Notes under the pieces: model-generated
What the model saw: only the letters and a program-made list of their open reading frames with translations
Databases searched by the model: none
Told to the model about the DNA's origin: nothing
Part shown: positions 1 through 5,095 of the stretch, in pieces
Layout: each line of letters begins with the position of its first letter
Numbering within the stretch: the first letter of the stretch is position 1
Source of the DNA: Olsenella_K sp051878835
Lineage (GTDB): Bacteria > Actinomycetota > Coriobacteriia > Coriobacteriales > Atopobiaceae
Assembly: GCA_051878835.1 (NCBI GenBank)
Contig: JBJEKW010000079.1
Location: 1 to 7,272, forward strand
Direction of reading: 5' to 3'
Length of the DNA: 7,272 nt
Program-made: the position numbers and the translations under genes

Positions 1-1158
1 GTTGTTCGTGAAGGTGAACACGATGGAAGGAACCACCGCGATCACGGCCATGAACAGGGCGCCGGGCAACGTGATGTGATCAAGCGTGTGCTTGATGTAA
101 TCCGCCGTGGCCTGGCCCGGACGGACGCCCGGGATGAAGCCACCCGACTTGCGCAGCTGGTCTGCCGTCTCCTCGGGGTTGAACACCATGGCGGTGTAGA
201 AGTACGCGAAGAAGACGATCAGTACAACGGACAGAATCCAGTTGAGCCAACCGGACGAGACTGCATTGGCAAAGACCTGCATCCAGTTGACGCTGGGGAA
301 GAACACGGCAATCTGGGCCGGGAAGTACAGGATGGCCGAGGCGAAGATGATGGGCACAACGCCGGCCGTGTTCACCTTGATGGGCAGATACGTGGACTGG
401 CCACCCATGATTCGACGACCCACCATGCGCTTGGCGTACTGCACCGGGATGCGGCGCTGGCCGCGCTCGATGTACACGATGATGGGAACGATCACCACGA
501 CCATGGCAATGGTAACGATGGTGAGCACTGCCGAGTTCTGCACCGAGCTGATGAGCGCGGTGGGGATGCCAGCCATGATGTTGGCAAAGATGATAAGCGA
601 CATTCCGTTGCCAATGCCGCGCTGCGTGATGACCTCGCCAAGCCACATGATGATGATGGCGCCCACGAGCAGCACGCCCACGATGATGATGTCCTCAACG
701 AACTCGGGGAAGCCCAGGCTCGAGAAGTCCAGACCATACTGGGCGCTCTTGAAGAGGAGCAGATAGCCGATTGCGTTGATCAGGGCCAGGGCAACCGTGA
801 GGTAACGGGTGTACTGGGTGATCTTGCGCTGGCCACTCTCGCCTTCCTGTGCGAGCGTAGAGAGGCTCGGGATAACCGCCTGCATCATCTGGAGGATGAT
901 CTGGGCGGTGATGTACGGCATGATGCCGAGGGCAAACACGGACATGCGCGAAAGGGCGCCGCCCGAGAAGAGGTTCAGCACGGCGATGGCACCGGAGCCC
1001 GACGCATAGGACTGCCACGCGTCCAGCATCCCCTTCACAGGGATGCCGGGCACGGGCAGATAGGCGCCAAACCGGTACAGGACCAGAATGCCAATCGTTA
1101 TGAGGATCTTCTCGCGCAGTTCCTTAACACGGAATGCGTTCGCGATTCCCTTTAGCAA
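1..1158 (-). CDS. secY: Protein translocase subunit SecY (3' end cut by window edge)
   Basis: SecY is the central multi-pass channel of the SecYEG translocon, which moves unfolded proteins across or into the cytoplasmic membrane. The visible 386 residues are about 90% of a usual 425-435 residue SecY; the last membrane segments and tail lie beyond the left edge. The frame begins LKGIANAFRVKELREKI, followed by the first membrane segment (about 18-35) and the plug region (about 60-72). SecY signature 1 is at about 74-92 (ALGIMPYITAQIILQMM) and signature 2 at about 171-192 (WLGEVITQRGIGNGMSL). The cytoplasmic loop with IERGQRRIPVQYAKR and the C5-loop IPGVRPG (Arg about 346) are both present. The start is a TTG at 1158, because no ATG or GTG gives the conserved N-terminus. 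GAGG lies 4 nt upstream, inside rplO. The start overlaps the end of rplO by 7 nt, suggesting coupled translation. No frameshift was seen. Confidence 0.96.
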   Translation of the reverse strand, partial: MLKGIANAFRVKELREKILITIGILVLYRFGAYLPVPGIPVKGMLDAWQSYASGSGAIAVLNLFSGGALSRMSVFALGIMPYITAQIILQMMQAVIPSLSTLAQEGESGQRKITQYTRYLTVALALINAIGYLLLFKSAQYGLDFSSLGFPEFVEDIIIVGVLLVGAIIIMWLGEVITQRGIGNGMSLIIFANIMAGIPTALISSVQNSAVLTIVTIAMVVVIVPIIVYIERGQRRIPVQYAKRMVGRRIMGGQSTYLPIKVNTAGVVPIIFASAILYFPAQIAVFFPSVNWMQVFANAVSSGWLNWILSVVLIVFFAYFYTAMVFNPEETADQLRKSGGFIPGVRPGQATADYIKHTLDHITLPGALFMAVIAVVPSIVFTFTNN

Positions 1159-1601
1159 GCCGCCTCGACCTTTCCGCCAGCCGCCTCAATCTTGGCCTTG
1201 GCGGAAGCCGAGACCTTGTCGACCTTGACGGTGAGCTTCTTGGTGAGGTCGCCGTCGCCGAGGACCTTCACGAGCTCGTAATCGTGCTTGATGACGCCCT
1301 TCTCGACCAGAGCGGCGCTGTCCACGGTGTCACCATCGTTGAACAGGGCGTCCAGACGGCTGACGTTGACGGGCTGGTACTCGGTGCGGTTGGGGTTCCT
1401 GAAGCCGGGGAGCTTAGGAAGGCGCATGGCCAGAGGAGTCTGGCCACCCTCGAAGCCAGCGCCCTTGCCGCCACCGGAGCGGGAGAGCTGGCCCTTGGTG
1501 CCGCGACCAGCGGTGGTGCCACGGCCAGAGCCGTTGCCGCGACCAACGCGCTTGCGGTTCTTCCTGGAGCCCTCCGCGGGGCGAAGATCATTGAGCTGCA
1601 T
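1152..1601 (-). CDS. rplO: 50S ribosomal protein L15
   Basis: L15 is a large-subunit protein that binds 23S rRNA and joins late in 50S assembly. The 149-residue product has the usual length. It has the typical basic, glycine-rich N-terminal tail (MQLNDLRPAEGSRKNRKR, then repeated GRG and GGG runs to about residue 50). The conserved LPKLPGF stretch and the globular C-terminal domain follow. The ATG at 1601 has AAGGAG 8 nt upstream, which overlaps the region of the rpmD stop; the two genes are 12 nt apart. The stop TAA overlaps the secY TTG start. The protein ends in Cys, a minor oddity. Identification is secure from both sequence and position. Confidence 0.98.
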   Translation of the reverse strand: MQLNDLRPAEGSRKNRKRVGRGNGSGRGTTAGRGTKGQLSRSGGGKGAGFEGGQTPLAMRLPKLPGFRNPNRTEYQPVNVSRLDALFNDGDTVDSAALVEKGVIKHDYELVKVLGDGDLTKKLTVKVDKVSASAKAKIEAAGGKVEAAC

Positions 1602-1613
1602 TTGGATGACTCC

Positions 1614-1805
1614 TTAGTTCTCAGTTACCTCAACAAGGTGCTTGACCTTGAAGATAGTTCCACGGACACCCGGGTTGTCGGGCAGCACATGGGTGTCGCC
1701 GATCTTCTTCAGACCGAGCGAGTGCACGGTGCGAGTCTGATCCTTCGGCACCTGGCACACGGCGCTGCGCACGAGCTTCACGGTAAGAGTCTTCTGCTCT
1801 GCCAT
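1614..1805 (-). CDS. rpmD: 50S ribosomal protein L30
   Basis: L30 is a small large-subunit protein. This copy has 63 residues, within the family range (about 58-62 in most bacteria). It starts MAEQKTLTVKLVRSAV and contains the L30 core with LGLKKIGDTHVLPDNPGVRG (residues about 30-50), then a short acidic tail. The ATG at 1805 lies only 2 nt after the rpsE stop. Its Shine-Dalgarno (AAGGAGG) sits inside the last codons of rpsE, so translation is probably coupled. L30 is missing from some bacterial lineages, but here it is in its standard place between rpsE and rplO. Confidence 0.97.
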   Translation of the reverse strand: MAEQKTLTVKLVRSAVCQVPKDQTRTVHSLGLKKIGDTHVLPDNPGVRGTIFKVKHLVEVTEN

Positions 1806-1807
1806 GA

Positions 1808-2332
1808 CTAGGCCTCCTTCTTGCTGCCGAACATCTGGCCAACCGTGAGGCCGCGGCGATCAGCGGTCTCCTCGGGGCTGGACAGGGTCTTCAGGCCCTC
1901 GGCGGCAGCCTTGATGACGTTCAGAGGGTTGTCGGTGCCCAGGGACTTGGAGATGACGTTGGTGATGCCGGCGAGCTCGAACAGCGGACGGACGGGGCCG
2001 CCAGCGATGACGCCGGTACCCTCGATGGCCGGGCGAATGATGATGCGGCCTGCACCAAAGCGGCCCTCGACCTCGTGGGGAATGGTTGCACCGTCGGTGA
2101 CGGGCACGTGGAACATGTTCTTCTTGGCGTCCTCGACGGCCTTGTTGATAGCCAGAGGCACCTCGGCGGACTTGCCCATACCGATGCCGACATTACCCTT
2201 GCCGTCACCAACGGCAACGAGAGCCAGCAGCGACATGCGGCGGCCGCCCTTTACGGTCTTGGACACGCGGTGAATATAGACGACGCGCTCCTGAAGATCG
2301 GAATCCTCCTGGCGCTTGCGATCACGTGGCAT
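1808..2332 (-). CDS. rpsE: 30S ribosomal protein S5
   Basis: S5 is a small-subunit protein at the mRNA entry and decoding region and is important for translational accuracy. The product has 174 residues, a normal length. A charged N-terminal segment (MPRDRKRQEDSDLQERV) leads into the dsRBD-like S5 domain with VSKTVKGGRRMSLLALVAVG and GKGNVGIGMGKSAEVP (about residues 24-60). The C-terminal S5 domain (RPAIEGTGVIAGGPVRPLFELAG) follows. The ATG at 2332 has a strong GGAGG 7 nt upstream, and the TAG stop of rplR is embedded in that ribosome-binding site (the genes are 10 nt apart). Nothing is missing. Confidence 0.98.
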   Translation of the reverse strand: MPRDRKRQEDSDLQERVVYIHRVSKTVKGGRRMSLLALVAVGDGKGNVGIGMGKSAEVPLAINKAVEDAKKNMFHVPVTDGATIPHEVEGRFGAGRIIIRPAIEGTGVIAGGPVRPLFELAGITNVISKSLGTDNPLNVIKAAAEGLKTLSSPEETADRRGLTVGQMFGSKKEA

Positions 2333-2342
2333 GTGATTCCTC

Positions 2343-2711
2343 CTAGAACTTCAGGCCCGCGGAACGGGCACCGTCTGCGAGAGCCTGGATACGGCCGTGA
2401 TACAGGAAGCCAGAGCGGTCAAAGCGGACCGTCGTGACGCCCTTCTCGATGGCGCGCTGGCCGACGAGCTTGCCGACGAACTCGGCAGCCTCCTTGTTGG
2501 AGCCAATCTTGCCCGTGGCACGGAACTCGGGGCTCAGGGTGGAGGCAGAGCAGATGGTCTTGCTGTCCACGTCGTCGATGACCTGGGCGTAGATGTTGGC
2601 GTTGGTGCGGTGGACGGTCAGGCGAGGACGGTCAGGGGTGCCCTTCACCTTGGCGCGCACGGCACGGGCACGACGCTTGAGCGCGGCCTTCTTTGCCTGT
2701 GTCTTGTTCAT
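2343..2711 (-). CDS. rplR: 50S ribosomal protein L18
   Basis: L18 binds 5S rRNA and, with L5, helps anchor it to the central protuberance of the large subunit. The product has 122 residues, the normal length. It shows the basic N-terminal tail (KKAALKRRARAVRAKVKG), the conserved RPRLTVHRTNANIYAQVIDD strand region (about residues 28-48), and the C-terminal core ending FDRSGFLYHGRIQALADGAR. The ATG at 2711 is preceded by AAGGAG. The 61-nt gap to rplF is wider than most gaps in this operon. Confidence 0.98.
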   Translation of the reverse strand: MNKTQAKKAALKRRARAVRAKVKGTPDRPRLTVHRTNANIYAQVIDDVDSKTICSASTLSPEFRATGKIGSNKEAAEFVGKLVGQRAIEKGVTTVRFDRSGFLYHGRIQALADGARSAGLKF

Positions 2712-2729
2712 AACTTCTCCTTTGGTGCG

Positions 2730-2751
2730 CCATCACCTAACGGGGTGGTGG
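2730..2751 (-). other. Weak stem-loop between rplF and rplR
   Basis: In the 61-nt gap, an 8-bp inverted repeat (2730-2737 with 2744-2751) encloses a 6-nt loop. In the mRNA sense one pair is a C-A mismatch, so the hairpin is weaker than those around rpsN. No U-tract follows, so it is not a terminator. It could affect mRNA processing or be chance. Confidence 0.3.
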
Positions 2752-2772
2752 TCTTCTATGTGGCTAGCGAGA

Positions 2773-3357
2773 CTACTTAGCAGCCTTGCCAAGCTTCCTG
2801 CGGATGTGCTCACCCACGTAGTGGATGCCCTTGCCCTTGTAGGGCTCGGGAGGACGCTTGCCGCGAATCTCGGCGGCAACCTGGCCCACGCGCTCCTTCG
2901 AGATGCCGTGCACGTTGATGTGCGTGTTGTCGGGGACCTCGAACGAGATGCCCTCGGTGGCGGCATAGATGACGGGGTGCGAGAAGCCCAGGGACAGGTC
3001 GAGGTCCTTGCCCTTCAGCGCGGCACGGTAGCCGACGCCGGTGAGCTCGAGGGACTTCACGAAGCCCTTGGAGACGCCCTCGACCATGTTGGACAGCACG
3101 GTGCGCGTGGTGCCCTGCTGGGCGTTGGCGGCCTTGTAGGCCTTCGTGTTCTTGAACTCGTCCTCGGACAGGGAGGCGTACTCCTCGGGAACGACGATCT
3201 TCACGTTGACCTGCTCGCCCTCCTGCTCCAGGCTGACGAGGTCAGAGAAGGTGCGAGTGAGCTCGCCCTTCGGGCCCTTAACATTGACGGTGGAGCCGTT
3301 GATCGTCACGGTGACCCCGGCGGGGACGGTGACAGGCTTCTTTCCAATACGAGACAT
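2773..3357 (-). CDS. rplF: 50S ribosomal protein L6
   Basis: L6 is a two-domain large-subunit protein near the factor-binding (GTPase) region. It starts MSRIGKKPVTVPAGVTV with the conserved VKGPKGEL motif, and ends with the L6 signature PEPYKGKGI (about residues 170-178) and a basic tail. At 194 residues it is longer than the usual 177-180. The extra length appears to be a charged, lysine- and alanine-containing insertion at about residues 58-75, between the first-domain strands and the conserved TRT.LSNMVEGVSKGF region. The ATG at 3357 has GGAGG 5 nt upstream. It lies 28 nt downstream of rpsH. Confidence 0.97.
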   Translation of the reverse strand: MSRIGKKPVTVPAGVTVTINGSTVNVKGPKGELTRTFSDLVSLEQEGEQVNVKIVVPEEYASLSEDEFKNTKAYKAANAQQGTTRTVLSNMVEGVSKGFVKSLELTGVGYRAALKGKDLDLSLGFSHPVIYAATEGISFEVPDNTHINVHGISKERVGQVAAEIRGKRPPEPYKGKGIHYVGEHIRRKLGKAAK

Positions 3358-3385
3358 TAGTCTCCTCCTATCTTACCGGCCGGAA

Positions 3386-3784
3386 TTACCAAACGTAGCA
3401 GATGACCTCGCCGCCGATGCCCAGCCTACGGGCGTCGCGGTCGCACATCATGCCCTTGGAGGTGGAGATAACAGCGGTGCCCAGGCCACCCAGGACGCGG
3501 GGAAGGTCCTCGGCCTTGGAGTAGATGCGCAGGCCGGGCTTGGAGACGCGCTTGATGCCACGGATGACCTTGGAATGCTTGGGGCCGTACTTCAGGGTCA
3601 CATGCAGAGTCTTCTGGGGGGTGGTGTCCTCGACGGAATAGCTCTCGAGGTAGCCCTCCTCGGTGATCACGCGGGCAATCTCGACGAGCACCTTGCTGGA
3701 CGGCATGGTGACCGTAGCCTTGTTCGCCGTGTTGCCGTTGCGGATACGCGTGAGCATGTCTGCAATGGGATCGGTAACCTTCAT
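3386..3784 (-). CDS. rpsH: 30S ribosomal protein S8
   Basis: S8 is a primary 16S rRNA-binding protein that organises the central domain of the 30S subunit. In E. coli it is also the translational repressor of the spc operon. The product has 132 residues, normal length. It starts MKVTDPIADMLTRIRNGN and ends with the S8 signature GTAVISTSKGMMCDRDARR (from about residue 102) and a terminal Trp. The start at 3784 was preferred over an in-frame ATG 17 codons upstream. It matches the family N-terminus and has AAAGGAG/AAGGA just upstream, whereas the extension resembles untranslated leader. A strong hairpin lies about 45 nt upstream, in the gap after rpsN. Confidence 0.97.
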   Translation of the reverse strand: MKVTDPIADMLTRIRNGNTANKATVTMPSSKVLVEIARVITEEGYLESYSVEDTTPQKTLHVTLKYGPKHSKVIRGIKRVSKPGLRIYSKAEDLPRVLGGLGTAVISTSKGMMCDRDARRLGIGGEVICYVW

Positions 3785-3826
3785 TGATCCTTCTCCTTTG
3801 TTAATGATGAAACTACGCGAATGGTT

Positions 3827-3849
3827 CGTCTGCACCCATGGCGCAGACG
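3827..3849 (-). other. Strong stem-loop between rpsN and rpsH
   Basis: A near-perfect 10-bp inverted repeat encloses a 3-nt loop. In the mRNA sense, CGTCTGCGCC pairs with GGTGCAGACG around ATG, with one G-U wobble. It lies in the 90-nt rpsN-rpsH gap, about 43 nt before the rpsH start. No U-tract follows, so it is unlikely to be a terminator. It could be an mRNA processing or stability element or a protein-binding site; the role is inferred only. Confidence 0.55.
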
Positions 3850-3874
3850 CCTCTACGCGGGTGCCCCCGTGTCC

Positions 3875-4060
3875 TTACCAGCTAGCCTTGCGGACACCAG
3901 GAAGCTCGCCCTTGCTCGCGAGCTCACGGAAGCAGATACGGCACAGCCCGAACTTGCGGTAGACGCTGTGGGGACGCCCACAACGCTGGCAGCGGTACTG
4001 CTTGCGCGTCGAATACTTCGGCTCGCGGTTCGCCTTGACGATCATCGAAGTCTTAGCCAC
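3875..4060 (-). CDS. rpsN: 30S ribosomal protein S14, zinc-binding (type Z)
   Basis: S14 binds the 16S rRNA 3' domain in the head of the small subunit. This is the short zinc-ribbon form of 61 residues: two CxxC pairs, Cys24-Cys27 and Cys40-Cys43, can hold one Zn ion. The body reads KTSMIVKANREPKYSTR, followed by YRCQRCGRPHSVYRKFGLCR and the ending LPGVRKASW, all typical of type Z proteins. The start is GTG at 4060, chosen because AGGAGG sits 4 nt upstream. An in-frame ATG 11 codons earlier would put that ribosome-binding site inside the gene. Once the artefactual gap is removed, rplE ends 60 nt upstream. Strong hairpins lie in the gaps on both sides of this gene. Confidence 0.97.
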   Translation of the reverse strand: MAKTSMIVKANREPKYSTRKQYRCQRCGRPHSVYRKFGLCRICFRELASKGELPGVRKASW

Positions 4061-4064
4061 AAAT

Positions 4065-4070
4065 CCTCCT
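4065..4070 (-). promoter_or_regulatory. Shine-Dalgarno deciding the rpsN GTG start
   Basis: AGGAGG on the minus strand, 4 nt before the GTG at 4060. It is the best ribosome-binding site nearby and fixes the non-ATG start that gives the family N-terminus. Confidence 0.8.
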
Positions 4071-4080
4071 TCAGGAAGAG

Positions 4081-4101
4081 GCCCCAGCTCCACGCTGGGG
4101 C
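4081..4101 (-). other. Strong stem-loop between rplE and rpsN
   Basis: A perfect 8-bp stem (GCCCCAGC with GCTGGGGC) encloses a 5-nt loop, about 10 nt upstream of the rpsN Shine-Dalgarno. No U-tract follows, so read-through is expected. Its closeness to the ribosome-binding site makes an effect on rpsN translation or on mRNA cleavage plausible, but that is inference. Confidence 0.6.
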
Positions 4102-4104
4102 AAC

Positions 4105-4159
4105 TAACAAACTATTTGACCTACTCCTGCTTGAACGGGAAGTGGAAGGCCTCCAGAAG
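4105..4159. repeat. 55-bp copy of the rplE 3' end at left gap border (contig overlap)
   Basis: These 55 bases, directly abutting the N run, are identical to 4260-4314, which directly follow it. They contain the last 12 codons of rplE (LLEAFHFPFKQE and its stop, complement of 4121-4159) plus 16 bases of the following gap. The match ends exactly at the last base before the N run and the first base after it. This is best explained as the same genomic DNA present at the ends of two contigs. Confidence 0.93.
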
Positions 4160-4259
4160 NNNNNNNNNNNNNNNNNNNNNNNNNNNNNNNNNNNNNNNNN
4201 NNNNNNNNNNNNNNNNNNNNNNNNNNNNNNNNNNNNNNNNNNNNNNNNNNNNNNNNNNN
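4160..4259. other. Assembly gap of 100 N, probably spurious
   Basis: Exactly 100 undetermined bases, the conventional size for a gap of unknown length. The flanking 55-bp identity implies the contigs overlap rather than being separated. If they are merged, rplE and rpsN become adjacent with a normal 60-nt spacer and no sequence is missing. Confidence 0.95.
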
Positions 4260-4314
4260 TAACAAACTATTTGACCTACTCCTGCTTGAACGGGAAGTGG
4301 AAGGCCTCCAGAAG
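4260..4314. repeat. Second copy of the 55-bp contig-end overlap
   Basis: Identical to 4105-4159. This copy is continuous with the full rplE reading frame and includes its true stop codon (4276-4278). Confidence 0.93.
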
Positions 4315-4836
4315 CGCCTTGCCCTCCTCGTCGGTAGTAGCGGTGGTCACGATGGTGATGTCCATGCCACGGACGTGGTCGATCTTGTCGAAGTCGATCT
4401 CGGGGAAGATCAGCTGCTCGGTGACGCCCATGGAGAAGTTGCCACGGCCGTCGAAGCTCTTCGGCGAGATGCCGCGGAAGTCGCGGATGCGCGGGATTGC
4501 GATGGCGATCAGGCGATCCAGGAACTCCCACATACGGTCGCCGCGCAGGGTGACCTTGGCACCGATGGCCTGGCCCTGACGCAGGTGGAACGTAGCGATG
4601 GACTTGCGGGCGTGCGTGATCAGAGGCTGCTGGCCGGTGATGGCACGCAGGTCGTTGACGGCGCCGTCGATGGCCTTGGCGTCGGTAGCGGCCTCGCCAA
4701 CACCCATGTTCACGACGATCTTCTCGAACTTCGGGATCTGCATGACGTTCTGGTACTGGAACTTCTTCTGCATGTCGTCGCGGACGTGGTCGAAGTACTG
4801 AGCCTTCAGACGGGGAACGTACTTCTCTTCTGCCAT
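4276..4836 (-). CDS. rplE: 50S ribosomal protein L5
   Basis: L5 binds 5S rRNA and helps build the central protuberance and the intersubunit bridge to S13. The product has 186 residues, a normal length. It starts MAEEKYVPRLKAQYFDHVRD, carries the L5 signature LRAITGQQPLITHARKS (about 63-79), and ends with the conserved domain GISPKSFDGRGNFSMGVTEQ. The ATG at 4836 has AAGGAG 6 nt upstream. An in-frame ATG at 4941 would add 35 residues with no likeness to L5. In most bacteria rplX lies directly upstream. Here it is replaced by a 259-bp non-coding stretch and a sortase gene, so rplE heads this operon segment. Its 3' end is duplicated across the assembly gap. Confidence 0.97.
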   Translation of the reverse strand: MAEEKYVPRLKAQYFDHVRDDMQKKFQYQNVMQIPKFEKIVVNMGVGEAATDAKAIDGAVNDLRAITGQQPLITHARKSIATFHLRQGQAIGAKVTLRGDRMWEFLDRLIAIAIPRIRDFRGISPKSFDGRGNFSMGVTEQLIFPEIDFDKIDHVRGMDITIVTTATTDEEGKALLEAFHFPFKQE

Positions 4837-4870
4837 GTGTACTCCTTCAAGCCTGGAGGGATTGTGCGCG

Positions 4871-4906
4871 GGGTCGTATCTCGCGCGACCCAAGGCGGCT
4901 CCTTGG
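4871..4906 (-). promoter_or_regulatory. Paired stem-loops in the rplE leader
   Basis: In the mRNA sense there are two adjacent stems: CCAAGG/CCTTGG with a 5-nt loop (4890-4906), then GGGTCG/CGACCC with a 9-nt loop (4871-4891). They share two bases (4890-4891), so full formation of one shortens the other. They lie 35-70 nt before the rplE start. No U-tract follows. A ribosomal-protein leader element is possible; no known leader family was recognised. Confidence 0.4.
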
Positions 4907-4936
4907 GGACCCTGATTTGCGTTTGTACCTGGGCGA

Positions 4937-4964
4937 AACATAGCTCTCCCCTGTACAGTCGCAA
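4937..4964 (-). promoter_or_regulatory. Weak sigma-70-type promoter candidate for rplE
   Basis: TTGCGA (-35-like, 4 of 6) and TATGTT (-10-like, 4 of 6) are separated by 16 nt. This would start transcription near 4930, about 95 nt before the rplE start and ahead of both leader stem-loops. Matches at this level occur by chance, so it is only a candidate. A promoter is needed somewhere here if rplE is no longer in one transcript with rplX. Confidence 0.25.
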
Positions 4965-5095
4965 ATAGCTACTTTACTACTAGCGCGCGCCCCTCGCCAC
5001 CAGGGATGTTGATTTTGTAGGCGTCTCCACAAGTGTCAGCTTACGTGCAAGTCCCAGGTCAAGAAGGACATCTGGCTTGCTGGCATATGACTTGC

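Larger units (their letters stand above)
4837..5095 (-). other. Non-coding region between the sortase gene and rplE
   Basis: This 259-bp stretch has no convincing gene, tRNA or rplX remnant in any frame. It contains the paired stem-loops before rplE and a weak promoter candidate. No clear terminator was seen after the sortase stop, so read-through from the sortase gene into rplE cannot be excluded. Confidence 0.6.

Noticed and set aside
76..1155. Long open frame on the plus strand, antisense to secY
   Set aside because: It is the mirror of a clear secY. It is rich in His and Asp with no membrane or domain pattern, and is expected in high-GC DNA.
3785..3835. Longer rpsH start at 3835
   Set aside because: The 17 extra residues are unlike S8 and include the ribosome-binding site of the 3784 start.
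4061..4093. ATG start of rpsN at 4093
   Set aside because: The extension reads through the hairpin and Shine-Dalgarno. The GTG at 4060 gives the family N-terminus and the usual 61 residues.
4105..4314. Genuine tandem duplication of the rplE 3' end
   Set aside because: The repeat stops exactly at both gap borders and has a k-mer-like length. A contig overlap is simpler.
4837..5095. tRNA, rplX remnant or small gene before rplE
   Set aside because: No cloverleaf-like pattern, no L24-like residues, and no frame with a credible start and composition.
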